Part shown: piece after piece, positions 44,673 through 55,709 of the stretch
How the letters are laid out: every line of letters starts with the position of its first letter
How positions within the stretch are numbered: the first letter of the stretch is position 1
NCBI GenBank assembly: GCA_016713725.1
Contig: JADJOO010000014.1
Location: forward strand, 62,001 to 126,000
DNA: 64,000 nt
Direction: 5' to 3'
Origin: Pseudomonadota bacterium
Lineage (GTDB): Bacteria; Pseudomonadota; Gammaproteobacteria; Steroidobacterales; Steroidobacteraceae
Position numbers and translations under genes: made by a program
Notes under the pieces: model-generated
Database searches by the model: none
Told to the model about the DNA's origin: nothing
Seen by the model: only the letters and a program-made list of their open reading frames with translations

Positions 44673-45809
44673 ATGACCGCCAGCCCCGCCGCGATCGACC
44701 ACGTCCACATGGCGCGGGCGCTGCAGCTCGCCAGGCGCGGCACGTATTCGACCGCACCGAATCCCGCGGTGGGCTGTGTGCTGCTCGATGCGAAAGGCGC
44801 CGTGGTGGGCGAGGGCTGGCACCACCGCGCGGGTCAGCCGCATGCCGAAGTGTTCGCGTTGCGCGCCGCAGCAGTCCGCGCACGCGGAGGCACGGCGTAC
44901 GTAACGCTCGAGCCATGCTCGCACCATGGACGCACGCCGCCCTGCGCCGATGCACTGATCGAGGCGGGTGTGCGACGGGTTGTCGCTGCGATGCAGGACC
45001 CCAACCCGAGTGTCGCGGGCGATGGCGTGCGCACTCTCGAAGCCGCTGGCGTCGTCACGGTCGTTGGCGTACTCGAACGTGAAGCGCGCGAGCTGAATCG
45101 AGGCTTCGTTGCGCGCATGATGCGGGGATGGCCCTGGGTGACGGTGAAGCTCGGCAGCAGCGCCGACGGCCGCACGGCGCTGGCCGACGGCTCGAGCCAG
45201 TGGATCACCTCGGAGTACTCACGCGCCGACGTGCAGCGTCTGCGGGCTCGCGCATCGGCGATCGTCACCGGCATCGGCACGGCACTCGCGGACGATCCCG
45301 CATTGACCGTACGTGATCGCGCCCTGGACCTGGGCGGTCGCGTTCCGTTGCGCGTCGTGCTCGATTCCCGCGGGCGATTCGAACCCGGTCTGCGGCTTGC
45401 GCGGGATGGCTTGCCGACGCTCGTCTTCAGTTCGGACGCGGGCATTGACTCGCTCGCTCACCTCGCAAATGCCAGTCCGGCGGCCCTGCAGTTCGAGCCC
45501 ATGCCAGCGGATTCCGCGGGGCGAATCAACCTGGATGCGATGCTGCAGCGCCTTGCGGCACTCGAATGCAACGAGGCGCTGGTGGAGGCGGGCCCGCGAC
45601 TCGCGGGCAGTCTCCTGGCGGCCGGCCTGGCTGACGAAGTCGTGCTCTATGTCGCGCCAACCATTCTCGGCGACACGGCGCGGCCCTCCTTTGTTCTGCC
45701 GCAGCCGCTGCGTGCGCTGTCGGAGCGACCGCAGTATTCCTATCACGACGTGCGACAGGTTGGACCGGACCTCCGGTTGACGCTGCGTCCCGTGGAGACC
45801 CGACCTTAA
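44673..45809 (+). CDS. ribD: Bifunctional riboflavin deaminase/reductase
   Basis: 378 residues. N-terminal deaminase zinc site: HAEV (His57, Glu59) and EPCSHHGRTPPC (Cys82, Cys91). C-terminal reductase domain: WVTVKLGSSADGRTALADGS, then ARASAIVTGIGTALADDPAL and NEALVEAGPRLAGSLLAAGL. Catalyses the second and third steps of riboflavin synthesis. Twelve bases after nrdR; its stop overlaps the ATG of ribE (TAATG). Confidence 0.96.
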   Translation: MTASPAAIDHVHMARALQLARRGTYSTAPNPAVGCVLLDAKGAVVGEGWHHRAGQPHAEVFALRAAAVRARGGTAYVTLEPCSHHGRTPPCADALIEAGVRRVVAAMQDPNPSVAGDGVRTLEAAGVVTVVGVLEREARELNRGFVARMMRGWPWVTVKLGSSADGRTALADGSSQWITSEYSRADVQRLRARASAIVTGIGTALADDPALTVRDRALDLGGRVPLRVVLDSRGRFEPGLRLARDGLPTLVFSSDAGIDSLAHLANASPAALQFEPMPADSAGRINLDAMLQRLAALECNEALVEAGPRLAGSLLAAGLADEVVLYVAPTILGDTARPSFVLPQPLRALSERPQYSYHDVRQVGPDLRLTLRPVETRP

Positions 45810-46408
45810 TGTTCACTGGAATCGTGCAGGGCGTTGGTACGGTGCGTGCGATCGAGCCGCGCGGCGGCGACGTCACCGTCGTATTCGACACGGCGGGCGT
45901 GTCACTCGCCGATCTCAAGCTCGGTGGCAGTGTCGCCGTGAGCGGCGTCTGCCTCACGGCAACGCGCCTCGACGCCTCGAGCTTCGCAGCGGACGTCTCC
46001 CGCGAAACGCTGTCGCTCACGACGCTCGGCAGCTGGGTCGTTGGCAGCCGGGTGAACCTGGAGAAGGCGCTGCTGGCCGGGCAGTCGCTGGGCGGTCACT
46101 ACGTCACCGGGCACGTTGACGGGGTGGGCGAGCTGGTCTCGCGGCACGACGATGCACGTTCGGTGCGGATGGAATTCCGGGTCCCGTCCGAACTGGCGCG
46201 CTACGTCGCCCGCAAGGGTTCGATCTGCATCGACGGCGTCAGCCTCACCGTGAATGGCGCCAGGGGCAACGGCTTCGACGTCAACCTCGTGCCGCACACC
46301 CTGGAGATCACGACGCTCGGCGACCTGCAGGCAGGCAGCCGCGTGAACCTCGAAGTCGACATCATTGCCCGCTATGTCGAACGGATGATGCACCCCGACC
46401 TGGAATGA
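45809..46408 (+). CDS. ribE: Riboflavin synthase alpha subunit
   Basis: 199 residues starting MFTGIVQGVGTVRAIEPRGG, the diagnostic N-terminus. Two tandem lumazine-binding barrels: GGSVAVSGVCLTATRLD with NLEKALLAGQSLGGHYVTGH, and GSICIDGVSLTVNGARGNGF with VNLVPHTLEITTLGDL. Dismutates two 6,7-dimethyl-8-ribityllumazine molecules to riboflavin. Overlaps ribD by one base. Confidence 0.97.
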   Translation: MFTGIVQGVGTVRAIEPRGGDVTVVFDTAGVSLADLKLGGSVAVSGVCLTATRLDASSFAADVSRETLSLTTLGSWVVGSRVNLEKALLAGQSLGGHYVTGHVDGVGELVSRHDDARSVRMEFRVPSELARYVARKGSICIDGVSLTVNGARGNGFDVNLVPHTLEITTLGDLQAGSRVNLEVDIIARYVERMMHPDLE

Positions 46409-46534
46409 GCCTTGCCCCGGCCGTTCCGCCTTCCTACCCCGCCCCCTGCTAAACTGCGCGCCGCGAGGGCGGATAGAGCGCCGTTCGTATCTGATCAAAA
46501 GCAATATAATTCAATGATCTAGGTGCTCTTTATA

Positions 46535-47638
<1,104 letters not shown>

Positions 47639-47652
47639 GGAGCAGACTCGAG

Positions 47653-48129
47653 ATGGACAATATCCGCACCTTGCATGGCGACGTCATCGCGCGCGACCTG
47701 CGCATCGCCATCATCGCTTCGCGTTTCAACGACGCGATCGTCGAGAACCTCGTGCGCGGCGCGGTGGACGCGCTGTTGCGCCATGGCGCCAGCGAAAAGC
47801 AGATTGAAATAATCCGCGTTCCGGGCGCGTACGACCTGCCCTTTGTCGCGCGACGCGTCGCGGCGGCGAAGCGCTGTGATGCCATCGTCGCCCTCGGTGC
47901 AGTGATCCGTGGGGCGACGCCGCACTTCGATTACGTCTGCAGCCAGTGTGCCTCGGGTCTCGCGCGCGCAGCGGACGATACGGGCGTGCCGATTGCGTTC
48001 GGTGTGCTGACGACCGACACCATCGAGCAGGCGGTGGAACGAGCAGGCACCAAGGCGGGCAACAAGGGTGCGGACGCAGCCCTGGTCGCGATCGAGCTGG
48101 CGAACCTGATGCGCCGGCTGGACGTCTGA
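47653..48129 (+). CDS. ribH: 6,7-dimethyl-8-ribityllumazine synthase
   Basis: 158 residues. RIAIIASRFNDAIVENLVRG, RVPGAYDLPFVARRVAAAKR, ALGAVIRGATPHFDYVC and IPIAFGVL-like VPIAFGVLTTDTIEQA are the four family blocks; the catalytic His is in GATPHFDYV. Ends MRRLDV. Two bases separate it from nusB. Forms hollow assemblies with riboflavin synthase in many bacteria. Confidence 0.97.
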   Translation: MDNIRTLHGDVIARDLRIAIIASRFNDAIVENLVRGAVDALLRHGASEKQIEIIRVPGAYDLPFVARRVAAAKRCDAIVALGAVIRGATPHFDYVCSQCASGLARAADDTGVPIAFGVLTTDTIEQAVERAGTKAGNKGADAALVAIELANLMRRLDV

Positions 48130-48131
48130 GG

Positions 48132-48602
48132 ATGACGCGACCCCGCAGCGACCGTTCCGGACGAGCGCGCAGCCTGTCGCGCCGCCTCGCGCTGCAGGCG
48201 CTCTACCAGTGGCAGATGACCGGCCAGTCGCTTCCCGAACTGCGCAACCAGTACGCGGCCGACGAAGGCTATGCCGAGGTCGATCCGGAATACTTCCAGC
48301 AGTTGCTGCAAGGTGTGGTCGAGGATTCCGCGGCACTCGACGCCATGATCGGGGAATGGCTCGATCGGCCGGTGGCGCAGCTCGATCCGGTCGAGCACGC
48401 AGTGTTGCTGATCGGTGTCGAAGAACTCCGCCTGCACGTCGAAGTGCCGTTTAGGGTGGTGCTGAACGAGTGCGTCGAACTCACGAAGAAGTTCGGGGCG
48501 ACCGACGGCCACAAGTTCATCAACGCAGTTCTGGATCGTGCAGCGCGCCAGTTGCGCGTGGCCGAGCAGCAGGCCACGGCGCGACGCTCGCCGGGCAAGT
48601 GA
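48132..48602 (+). CDS. nusB: Transcription antitermination factor NusB
   Basis: 156 residues. Helical NusB fold: RSLSRRLALQALYQWQMTGQ at the N-terminus, then HAVLLIGVEELRLHVEVPFR, VVLNECVELTKKFGATDGHK and FINAVLDRAARQLR at the C-terminus. With NusE (S10) it binds boxA of rRNA leaders. Directly follows ribH, as in many gammaproteobacteria. Confidence 0.95.
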   Translation: MTRPRSDRSGRARSLSRRLALQALYQWQMTGQSLPELRNQYAADEGYAEVDPEYFQQLLQGVVEDSAALDAMIGEWLDRPVAQLDPVEHAVLLIGVEELRLHVEVPFRVVLNECVELTKKFGATDGHKFINAVLDRAARQLRVAEQQATARRSPGK

Positions 48603-48629
48603 CTGCACCGCCCGAACCCAGGAGCACCC

Positions 48630-49589
48630 GTGCCCCTCGGTGAGTTCGACGTCATCGCCCGCTATTTCTCGCGCAGTTCGACGCGCGGCGACGTCCTGCT
48701 CGGCGTGGGTGACGACGCCGCGTTGCTGATGCCGGCGCCGGGCCATGCCCTGGTGGCCGCGACGGATACGCTGGTCGAAGGCCGTCATTTCCTGCCGGGC
48801 ACGCCCGCCGACGCGATCGGGCATCAGGCGCTGGCCGTGAACCTGAGCGACCTGGCCGCGATGGGCGCCGAACCTGCCTGGGCGTTGCTTTCACTTTCGA
48901 TGCCGCACGCCGACGAGAGTTGGCTCGCGGACTTCGCGGACGGGTTGTATGGGCTGGCCGAACGCCATGGCGTTGCACTCGTCGGGGGCGATACGGTATC
49001 GGGCCCGCTCGTCGTCACGATCGAAGTGCTGGGATTCGTGCCGCCGAACGCGGCCCTGCGGCGCTCGGGTGCACGAGCAGGCGACCTCATCATTGTCTCC
49101 GGCGCACCTGGCGTGGCCGCGGCAGGTCTCGAAGAGCTGCAATCGGGCCGGGCAACGTTCGAGTCGAAGGATGCGCGAGTGCGTCGCTTCCTGCGTGCCG
49201 AACCGCGGCTTGCGCTGGGGCGCGCGCTGCGTGGCTTCGCCACGGCTGCCATGGACGTCTCGGATGGTTTGCTCGGGGATCTCGACAAGCTCGCGCGTTC
49301 GAGCGGCGTGGGTGCGTGCATCGACCTCGAGCGTCTGCCGCTCGCGCCCGAACTCGAGGCGTACCCGCTGACCGAACAGGAGCGCCTGGTGCTGCACGGC
49401 GGTGACGACTACGAACTGCTGTTCACGCTGCCCGCCGATCACTTCGGGTACATCGAACACCTGGCCAAGGCCGGTGGCTGCAGCCTGCGGTGCCTCGGCT
49501 CGATGGTGCGGGGCGAGGGCGTCGAGTGCCGTCGCGACGGCGCGCACGTGAATATCGCGGGGACGGGCTATGACCATTTCGCCTCCTGA
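48630..49589 (+). CDS. thiL: Thiamine-monophosphate kinase
   Basis: 319 residues. GEFDVIARYFSRSSTRGDVL, then GVGDDAALLMPAPGHALVAA (acidic nucleotide/metal site), AVNLSDLAAMGAEPAWALLS, VALVGGDTVSGPLVVTIEVL and the C-terminal GGDDYELLFTLPADHF. Phosphorylates thiamine monophosphate to the diphosphate. Its last 20 bases overlap pgpA. Confidence 0.95.
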   Translation: MPLGEFDVIARYFSRSSTRGDVLLGVGDDAALLMPAPGHALVAATDTLVEGRHFLPGTPADAIGHQALAVNLSDLAAMGAEPAWALLSLSMPHADESWLADFADGLYGLAERHGVALVGGDTVSGPLVVTIEVLGFVPPNAALRRSGARAGDLIIVSGAPGVAAAGLEELQSGRATFESKDARVRRFLRAEPRLALGRALRGFATAAMDVSDGLLGDLDKLARSSGVGACIDLERLPLAPELEAYPLTEQERLVLHGGDDYELLFTLPADHFGYIEHLAKAGGCSLRCLGSMVRGEGVECRRDGAHVNIAGTGYDHFAS

Positions 49590-50082
49590 GCCCGGTCACA
49601 AGCGCGACCGCATCCCGGTGCCGGCAGCGCTGCTGCGCGACCCCGTCCACCTGCTCGCCCTGGGGTTCGGTTCCGGCCTCGCGCCTGTGGCGCCGGGCAC
49701 GTTCGGTTCGATCGTCGGCCTGCTGTTCGGGCTGGTGATCGCGCCTTTCGGTTTCTGGTTCGCCCTGACGGTGACGATTATCGTAACCATCGCAGGAATC
49801 TGGGTCTGCGGCGAAAGCGCGCGGAAACTCGGCGTTCACGACCACCCCGCCATCGTGTGGGACGAGGTGGCCGGCATGATGCTGACCCTGCTGGCCGCGC
49901 CAGCCACGTGGTGGGGCATCGGACTCGCTTTCGGCCTGTTCCGGCTGTTCGACGTGTGGAAACCCTGGCCGATCCGGGAGGTCGATCACGGAATGCGCGG
50001 GGGGTTGGGAATTATGCTCGACGACGTAATGGCAGCCGTTATGGCCGCCGCCCTGTTGTTGCTCATCAAGAAGTGCACGTGA
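49570..50082 (+). CDS. pgpA: Phosphatidylglycerophosphatase A
   Basis: 170 residues. ALGFGSGLAPVAPGTFGSIV at the first helix, then VWDEVAGMMLTLLA and GLFRLFDVWKPWPIREVD, MRGGLGIMLDDVMAAVMAAA: the PgpA family signature with several membrane helices and conserved acidic residues (WDE, FD, DD). Dephosphorylates phosphatidylglycerophosphate in the inner membrane. Overlaps thiL by 20 bases and the following kinase by 4 bases (GTGA), so translation is coupled. Confidence 0.95.
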   Translation: MTISPPEPGHKRDRIPVPAALLRDPVHLLALGFGSGLAPVAPGTFGSIVGLLFGLVIAPFGFWFALTVTIIVTIAGIWVCGESARKLGVHDHPAIVWDEVAGMMLTLLAAPATWWGIGLAFGLFRLFDVWKPWPIREVDHGMRGGLGIMLDDVMAAVMAAALLLLIKKCT

Positions 50083-51428
50083 CCGAAGCCAAGCCCGCTG
50101 ATCGACCCGAGGTAACGTCGTCCGTGCATCCGCACGTCCAGACGCAGACCTTGACGACGCAATCGCTGCCGGGCATGCCTGACCGGATCGGCAAGTACTA
50201 CGTAGTGCACGAGGTGGGCCACGGCAGCACGGGCACGGTCTACCTGTCGCACGACCCGTTCTATGGGCGCGACGTGGCGATCAAGCTCTACCACGCCACG
50301 ATCGGGGACGACGCCGAGAGCCGCAATGCCCGCCGCATGTTCATGGGCGAAGCGAAGATGGTCGGCAAGCTGCAGCATCCGAACATCGTCCCGATCTTCG
50401 ACGCAGGCGAGGAAGACGGCCGCCGCTACGTCGTCACCGAGCACGTGCACGGGGCGCGCACGCTGAGCGCCTACTGCCGGTCCGGCAGCCTGCTGCCGAT
50501 CGACCAGGTGGTCTCGATCATGTACAAGTGCGCGAAGGCGCTGCACTACGCGCATTCGCGCGGCGTGGTCCATCGTGACATCAAGCCGTCGAACATCCTG
50601 CTGACGCAGGACGGTGACGTGCGCATCGTCGATTTCGGCATCGCCCTCGTCGCGGATTCTGACGTCTCGCGGCTCGAGGGCGTTGCGGGCAGCCCGGCTT
50701 ACATGTCGCCGGAGCAGGTGCAGGGCCTCGAACTCGATGCGCGCTCCGACCTGTATTCCCTCGGCGCGGTCATGTACGAGATGCTCTGCGGGCAGAGGCC
50801 GTTCCGCGCCGGCGCGCTGGGCAAGTTGCTGCGCCAGGTGGTGCAGTCGGAAGCCGAATCGCTGCGACTGATCCGTCCGGAGATTCCCGAGGAACTCGAG
50901 GAAGTCGTCAAGCGCGCGCTGCAGAAGGAACCGAACAACCGCTACCGTACAGGCACCGAGTTCGCGGCCGAACTCACGCGCGTGCACCAGAGGCTGCGCG
51001 CTTCGCAGGCGGAGATCGACGACGAAGAGCGCTTTGCGGTCATGCGCAAGCTGCGCTTCTTCCACGATTTTTCGCACAGCGAGATCCGCGAGGTGATGCG
51101 CGCCGGAGTCTGGACCGAATGCCACCCCGGCGAGTCAGTGCTGCGACCCGGCGACATCGACGACCGGTTCTACATCGTAGTTTCGGGAACCGTGCGCTTG
51201 AGCCGCGGCGGCGACATCATCGGCCGCGTTCCCGCGGGCGGCTGCTTCGGTGAGGCCGGTTATGCCGAGGGCTCGCGCCGTGACACGGTCGTCGAGGCCG
51301 AAAGCGCGGTGACGATGCTGAAGGTGACGGCGACGCTGCTCGAGCAGTCGTCGGTCTCGTGCCAGCTGCGCTTCCACAAGGTGTTCGTGCGGGAGCTGAT
51401 CGGGCGGCTGCAGCGGGGCAAGAAGTAG
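50079..51428 (+). CDS. Ser/Thr protein kinase with C-terminal cyclic-nucleotide-binding domain
   Basis: 449 residues from GTG 50079, which overlaps the pgpA stop. Hanks-type kinase: Gly-rich loop GHGSTGTV (47-54), Lys69 in VAIKLYH, HRDIKPSN with Asp167, DFG at 185-187, PEQVQG after the activation loop and ARSDLYSLG. From about 315 a cyclic-nucleotide (CAP-like) fold: HPGESVLRPGDIDDRFYIVV, GTVRLSRGGDIIGRVPAGGC and GEAGYAEGSRRDTVVEAESA. No membrane segment, so cytosolic. The domain pair suggests second-messenger-controlled phosphorylation, which is inference. The stop codon leads into a G-rich repeat. Confidence 0.92.
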   Translation: MTEAKPADRPEVTSSVHPHVQTQTLTTQSLPGMPDRIGKYYVVHEVGHGSTGTVYLSHDPFYGRDVAIKLYHATIGDDAESRNARRMFMGEAKMVGKLQHPNIVPIFDAGEEDGRRYVVTEHVHGARTLSAYCRSGSLLPIDQVVSIMYKCAKALHYAHSRGVVHRDIKPSNILLTQDGDVRIVDFGIALVADSDVSRLEGVAGSPAYMSPEQVQGLELDARSDLYSLGAVMYEMLCGQRPFRAGALGKLLRQVVQSEAESLRLIRPEIPEELEEVVKRALQKEPNNRYRTGTEFAAELTRVHQRLRASQAEIDDEERFAVMRKLRFFHDFSHSEIREVMRAGVWTECHPGESVLRPGDIDDRFYIVVSGTVRLSRGGDIIGRVPAGGCFGEAGYAEGSRRDTVVEAESAVTMLKVTATLLEQSSVSCQLRFHKVFVRELIGRLQRGKK

Positions 51429-51470
51429 GGGATAGGGGTTGGGGGTTGGGGGATAGTCGGAAGTGCGGCC
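51426..51470 (+). repeat. G-rich tract starting at the kinase stop codon
   Basis: Four G runs with 2-3 base spacers (TAGGGGATAGGGG, TTGGGGGTTGGGGG) followed by ATAGTCGGAAGTGC. The core GGGGTTGGGGGATAGTCGG (51442-51460) is identical to 62681-62699 after parC. It could fold as a G-quadruplex in the coding-strand RNA. Confidence 0.75.
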
Positions 51471-51523
51471 CCAAACCTATCTGTAAATCGAACCCCGGGC
51501 CGTACTGGCAGTCAGATCAAATA

Positions 51524-51556
51524 GAAAGGCGCCATCGGCGCCTGCTTTCTTTGTTG
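51524..51556. terminator. Bidirectional rho-independent terminator between the kinase gene and folE2
   Basis: A 7-bp stem AGGCGCC/GGCGCCT (51527-51533 and 51537-51543) with a 3-base loop. It is followed on the plus strand by GCTTTCTTTGTTG and preceded by ATAGAAA, which gives a U-rich tail for transcripts from the minus strand. It lies centrally between two convergent genes. Confidence 0.75.
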
Positions 51557-51600
51557 ATCACTCAAATCGATCGGTGGATTCGCTGGTCGCAGGCCGGTAA

Positions 51601-51655
51601 GTGGTGGGGAAGTGGTCGCTGACTTCCAGCCCCCTAACCCCTGTCCTAACCCCTT
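51601..51655 (-). repeat. C-rich (minus-strand G-rich) tract at the folE2 3' end
   Basis: On the minus strand the tract reads GGGAAGGGGTTAGGACAGGG then GTTAGGGGGCTGGAAGTC. It begins inside the last codons of folE2 (Lys-Gly-Arg-Gly) and supplies its TAG stop (51646-51648). It is the partner of the tract at 51426-51470. Confidence 0.7.
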
Positions 51656-52510
51656 CCCTTGTCCTTCTCGATCAGCGCATACGCGCTGTGATTGTGGATC
51701 GACTCGAAGTTCTCGGCTTCGACCACGTAGGCCAGCACGCGGTCCTCACCGTTCAACCGAACCGCCACGTCGCGGACGATGTCCTCGACAAACTTCGGGT
51801 TGTCATAGGCGCGCTCGGTGACGTACTTCTCGTCAGGGCGCTTCAGGATGCCGAACACTTCGCACGACGCTTCCTGTTCGGCGATGTCGATCAGTTCCTC
51901 GATCCACACGTGCTCGCGCACGCGCGCCTTGATCGTGATGTGCGAGCGCTGGTTGTGCGCGCCGTAGTCCGAGATGCGCTTGGAGCACGGGCACAGGCTC
52001 GTCGCGGCAACGACCACGCGAATCCACATTTGCTCGGCGCCATCGTGGATCTCGCCGATCAGGCTGGCGTCGTACTTGACGACGCTCTCCACCCTGGAGA
52101 CCGGCGCCTGCTTCATGACGAAGTAGGGAACGACATCTCGATGTGGCCGGAAGTGGCATCGAGCCGCTCCGTCATTTCGGTGAGCATGGCGCGGAACGAG
52201 TCGACCGAGATTTCCCGCTCGTGCAGGTGCAGGATCTCGACGAACCGCGACATGTGCGTGCCCTTGAAGTTGTGGGGCAGCGCGACGTACATGTTGAAGT
52301 TGGCGACCGTGTGCTGGTCGCCGCCCGAGCGGTCGCGCACGCGCACCGGGTGGTACACGTCCTTGATGCCGACCTTGTTGATCGGGATCTGGCGCGAGTC
52401 GGCCCGTCCTGGACGTCCTCGATGGGCGTCACGCTGGCGCTGCCGAGCGTCTGGCCAAGCGTTTTGAAGGGCGGCTCATGGCGGTCCGGTCGGGAGGTGC
52501 TGTCGTCCAT
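51646..52510 (-). CDS. folE2: GTP cyclohydrolase FolE2 (type IB), frameshifted near 52405 and 52125
   Basis: First step of folate (dihydroneopterin triphosphate) synthesis. The C-terminal frame has [40 protein letters not shown] with the metal-binding Cys, and [20 protein letters not shown]. Upstream frames carry [40 protein letters not shown] and the start region [20 protein letters not shown]. Two indels separate the three segments. Total about 288 residues, normal for FolE2. Its last four codons fall in the G-rich repeat. Confidence 0.9.
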
Positions 52511-52604
52511 TCGGCCAGGGGCGGAACGTGAAATTCCGCCATGTCCGGTGAGTATACGAGACTCTGTCCGGGCTTGCCGCGCAGCGGGCGTCGTGTTGCT
52601 GGCG

Positions 52605-54509
52605 TCAGGAGGCCCGGTTGGCGACGGCCGAGCGGACAGGGCGGTGGTCCATCCAGATCCGCAGCACCTGTTTTTCGAGGCCCGACGCGTCTATTCCGGC
52701 CATCACCAGGCAATCCTCGCGCGAGCCGTGCTCGATGAACCGGTCCGGGATGCCGATGTGGTGAACCTGGGCCTCGATCCCGTGGGCGGCGAGGCACTCG
52801 CCCACGGCGCTGCCGGCACCGCCGGCGACCACGTTTTCCTCGAGCGTGACGATGCAGGAATGCGCCGCCGCGAGCCGGCACACCGTGTCCTCGTCGAGCG
52901 GCTTCACGAAGCGCATGTTGACGAGCGTCGCGTCGAGCCGGTCGGCCAGTGCGACGCACGGCGCCACCATCGTGCCGAACGCAAGCAGCAACAGACCCGA
53001 CCGACCTTCACGGCGAATCTCGGCGCGGCCGACCGGTAACGCATGCATTTCCGTGACGAGCGGAGCGCCCGGGCCGGGTCCTCGCGGATAGCGCACGGCG
53101 GCAGGCCCGCCGATCGTGACCGCGGTGTAGAGCATCTGCCGGCATTCGTTCTCGTCCGCCGGCGCCATCACGACCATGTTCGGGATCGCGCGCAGGAACG
53201 ACAGGTCGAAGGCCCCCTGGTGCGTCGCGCCGTCGCCGCCCACGAGTCCGCCGCGGTCGATTGCGAAGGTCACCGGCAATTCCTGCAACGCGACGTCGTG
53301 AATCAACTGGTCGTAGGCACGCTGCAGAAACGTCGAATAAATGGCGACCACCGGCCGCAGTCCTTCGCAGGCCATGCCGGCCGCGAGCGTGACGGCGTGC
53401 TGCTCGGCGATGGCGACGTCGAAATAGCGGTCGGGAAATCGCTTCGAGTACTCGACCAGCCCGGAACCTTCGCGCATGGCGGGCGTGATGCCGACGATGC
53501 GCGGATCGCGCTCCGCCATGTCGCAGAGCCACTGCCCGAATACCTGCGAGTACACCGGGCCCGTCGCTTTTTCCTTGAAGATGGTGCCGGCCTCCGGATC
53601 GAACGGACCCGGGCCATGCCACTTGATCGGATCCGCCTCCGCGGGCGCATAGCCTTTGCCCTTGCGCGTCACGACGTGCAGGAACTGCGGGCCTTCGAGA
53701 TCGCGCAGGTTGGTGAGTGTCTTCACCAGCATGTCGAGATCGTGGCCGTCGATCGGGCCGAAATAGTTGAAGCCCATCTCCTCGAACAAGGTGCCGGGCA
53801 GCACCATGCCCTTGAAGTGCTCTTCGGAGCGGCGCGCGAGTTCCCACACTGTGGGCATGCGGCGCAGGATCTTCTTGCCGCCTTCGCGCAACGCAGCGTA
53901 GGTCTTGCCGGAGAGAACGCGCGCAAAGTAGTTCGACAGTGCGCCGACGTTTTCCGAGATCGACATGTCGTTGTCGTTCAGGATCACGAGCACGTTGGCA
54001 TCGAGCGCGCCGGCGTGGTTCAGCGCCTCGAAGGCCTGGCCGGCGGTGATCGCGCCGTCACCGATGACGGCGACCACGCGGCGCCTTTCGCCCTTGCTCT
54101 TGGCGGCGACCGCCATGCCGATGGCCGCGCTGATCGACGTGCTCGAGTGCCCGACGCCAAAGGTGTCGTATTCGCTCTCGAAGCGGCTCGGGAACGGCGC
54201 GAGCCCGCCCTTGTGCTTGATCGTCTGCAGGCGGTTGCGACGACCGGTCAGCACCTTGTGCGGGTAGGCCTGGTGGCCGACGTCCCAGACGAGGCGGTCG
54301 TGCGGCGTGTCGAAAAGGTAGTGCAGGGCAACCGTGAGTTCGACGGTGCCAAGGCCGGCGGCGAAATGGCCGCCCATCTGGCTGACGGTCTGGATCAGGA
54401 AGTCGCGTAACTCGCCGGCGAGGGGAACCAGCTTGTTTTCCGTCAACTTGCGGAGGTCCGACGGCGCCTCGATGCGCGTAAGCAACGGGTACAGGTCGGG
54501 GCGCGACAT
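52605..54509 (-). CDS. dxs: 1-deoxy-D-xylulose-5-phosphate synthase
   Basis: 634 residues, intact. First enzyme of the MEP isoprenoid pathway. Thiamine diphosphate site [18 protein letters not shown] and [20 protein letters not shown]-terminal [20 protein letters not shown]; catalytic [18 protein letters not shown]-terminal [20 protein letters not shown] and [20 protein letters not shown]. Start [20 protein letters not shown]. Same strand as ispA and xseB, which lie upstream, the usual gammaproteobacterial order xseB-ispA-dxs. Confidence 0.97.
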   Translation of the reverse strand: MSRPDLYPLLTRIEAPSDLRKLTENKLVPLAGELRDFLIQTVSQMGGHFAAGLGTVELTVALHYLFDTPHDRLVWDVGHQAYPHKVLTGRRNRLQTIKHKGGLAPFPSRFESEYDTFGVGHSSTSISAAIGMAVAAKSKGERRRVVAVIGDGAITAGQAFEALNHAGALDANVLVILNDNDMSISENVGALSNYFARVLSGKTYAALREGGKKILRRMPTVWELARRSEEHFKGMVLPGTLFEEMGFNYFGPIDGHDLDMLVKTLTNLRDLEGPQFLHVVTRKGKGYAPAEADPIKWHGPGPFDPEAGTIFKEKATGPVYSQVFGQWLCDMAERDPRIVGITPAMREGSGLVEYSKRFPDRYFDVAIAEQHAVTLAAGMACEGLRPVVAIYSTFLQRAYDQLIHDVALQELPVTFAIDRGGLVGGDGATHQGAFDLSFLRAIPNMVVMAPADENECRQMLYTAVTIGGPAAVRYPRGPGPGAPLVTEMHALPVGRAEIRREGRSGLLLLAFGTMVAPCVALADRLDATLVNMRFVKPLDEDTVCRLAAAHSCIVTLEENVVAGGAGSAVGECLAAHGIEAQVHHIGIPDRFIEHGSREDCLVMAGIDASGLEKQVLRIWMDHRPVRSAVANRAS

Positions 54510-54547
54510 TCAGTGATTTTACACTGCCGAGGTCCGGGGCCGTCCGT

Positions 54548-55470
54548 TTAACGGTTCCGGGCGAGCAGCCAGTGGGACAGGTCGGCCAACGGGCTGTCCT
54601 GCCAGCCGTGCATGGCGAGCTGCCGGCTGGCTTCGTCATGCAACTGGCGCACGCGTGCCCGGGCGGCTTCCATGCCCGTAATCGCAGGGTAGGTTGGCAT
54701 GCCGCGGGCCTGGTCGCTGCCCGGCGGTTTGCCGATGACCTGCACGTCGCCTTCGACGTCGAGGATGTCGTCCTGCACCTGGAACGCCAGGCCCACGCGA
54801 TCGCCAAAAATGCTCAGCGCCTCGAGCTGGTCAGCGCCCAGTCCCGGACTGCAATGCGCGGCCATCAACACGCTTGCGCGGATGAGCGCTCCGGTCTTGA
54901 GCGTGTGCAGGCGCTCGAGGTCGGCCACGTCAAGCGAGCCGCCTTCGGCGGCGAGGTCGAGCGCCTGGCCACCGGCCATGCCGGCGGTCCCGCTGGCGAC
55001 GGCGAGAATATCGATGATGCGCACGCGAATCGTGGCATCCGACGGCGGACCAGGATGCGACGCCAGCAGGTGGAACGCCAGCACCTGGAGCGAGTCGCCG
55101 GCCAGGATCGCTGTCGCTTCGTCGAACTGCTTGTGACAGGTCGGCCGGCCGCGACGCAGGTCGTCGTCGTCCATGGCCGGCAGGTCGTCGTGCACGAGCG
55201 AATAGCAGTGAATCAGTTCGACGGCACAGGCCGCCGCGTCCACCTGTTCGAGCGGAATGTCCAGTGTTGTCGCGGTCGCGTAGACGAGGGCCGGACGGAT
55301 GCGCTTGCCAGGACCGAGAACGCTGTAGCGTTGCGCGGCGTGGAGCCGGGCGGGAACTTCCGTTGCGGCTGGCAGCCATGCGTCGAGTTCGCGCTCGACC
55401 CGCAGGCGCCAGCTCGCGAGCGCCTGGGCGAGCGTACATGCGGCGAGGAAACCGCCGGCTGCAAGGTCAT
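54548..55470 (-). CDS. ispA: Farnesyl/geranyl diphosphate synthase IspA (N-terminal indel likely)
   Basis: Chain elongation of isoprenoid diphosphates. First Asp-rich motif [20 protein letters not shown] and second [11 protein letters not shown], plus [13 protein letters not shown] and [20 protein letters not shown]. The conserved frame is open from about 55440 ([16 protein letters not shown]) but lacks a start codon. The expected ATG at 55470 overlaps the xseB stop (ATGA) in another frame, so one indel near 55400-55440 is inferred. About 307 residues, as usual. Confidence 0.92.
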
Positions 55471-55709
55471 TCGTCGTCAGGCGCGAACGGTTCGGGCGCC
55501 GCCGTGGCTGATTTCTGCAGCAGGATTTCGACTTTCTGCTCGGCCTGCTTGAGCGAGGCCTGGCAGTCGCGGGCGAGGGCGACGCCGCGCTCAAAATGCT
55601 TGAGCGCATCCTCCAGCGACAGGTCACCGTGTTCGAGCTTGTCGACGGTTGCCTCGAGTTCGCCCAGGGCGTGCTCGAAGTCGGGGGGATTGGCGGGCGT
55701 TGCGGTCAC
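55467..55709 (-). CDS. xseB: Exodeoxyribonuclease VII small subunit
   Basis: 80 residues from GTG 55709 ([20 protein letters not shown]). Helical-hairpin Xse[41 protein letters not shown]. It binds XseA to form exonuclease VII. The stop overlaps the start region of ispA. Confidence 0.93.
   Translation of the reverse strand: MTATPANPPDFEHALGELEATVDKLEHGDLSLEDALKHFERGVALARDCQASLKQAEQKVEILLQKSATAAPEPFAPDDE

Noticed and set aside
46409..46534. Possible FMN riboswitch before ribB
   Set aside because: The 126-base gap lacks the conserved RFN element sequence and pairing pattern.
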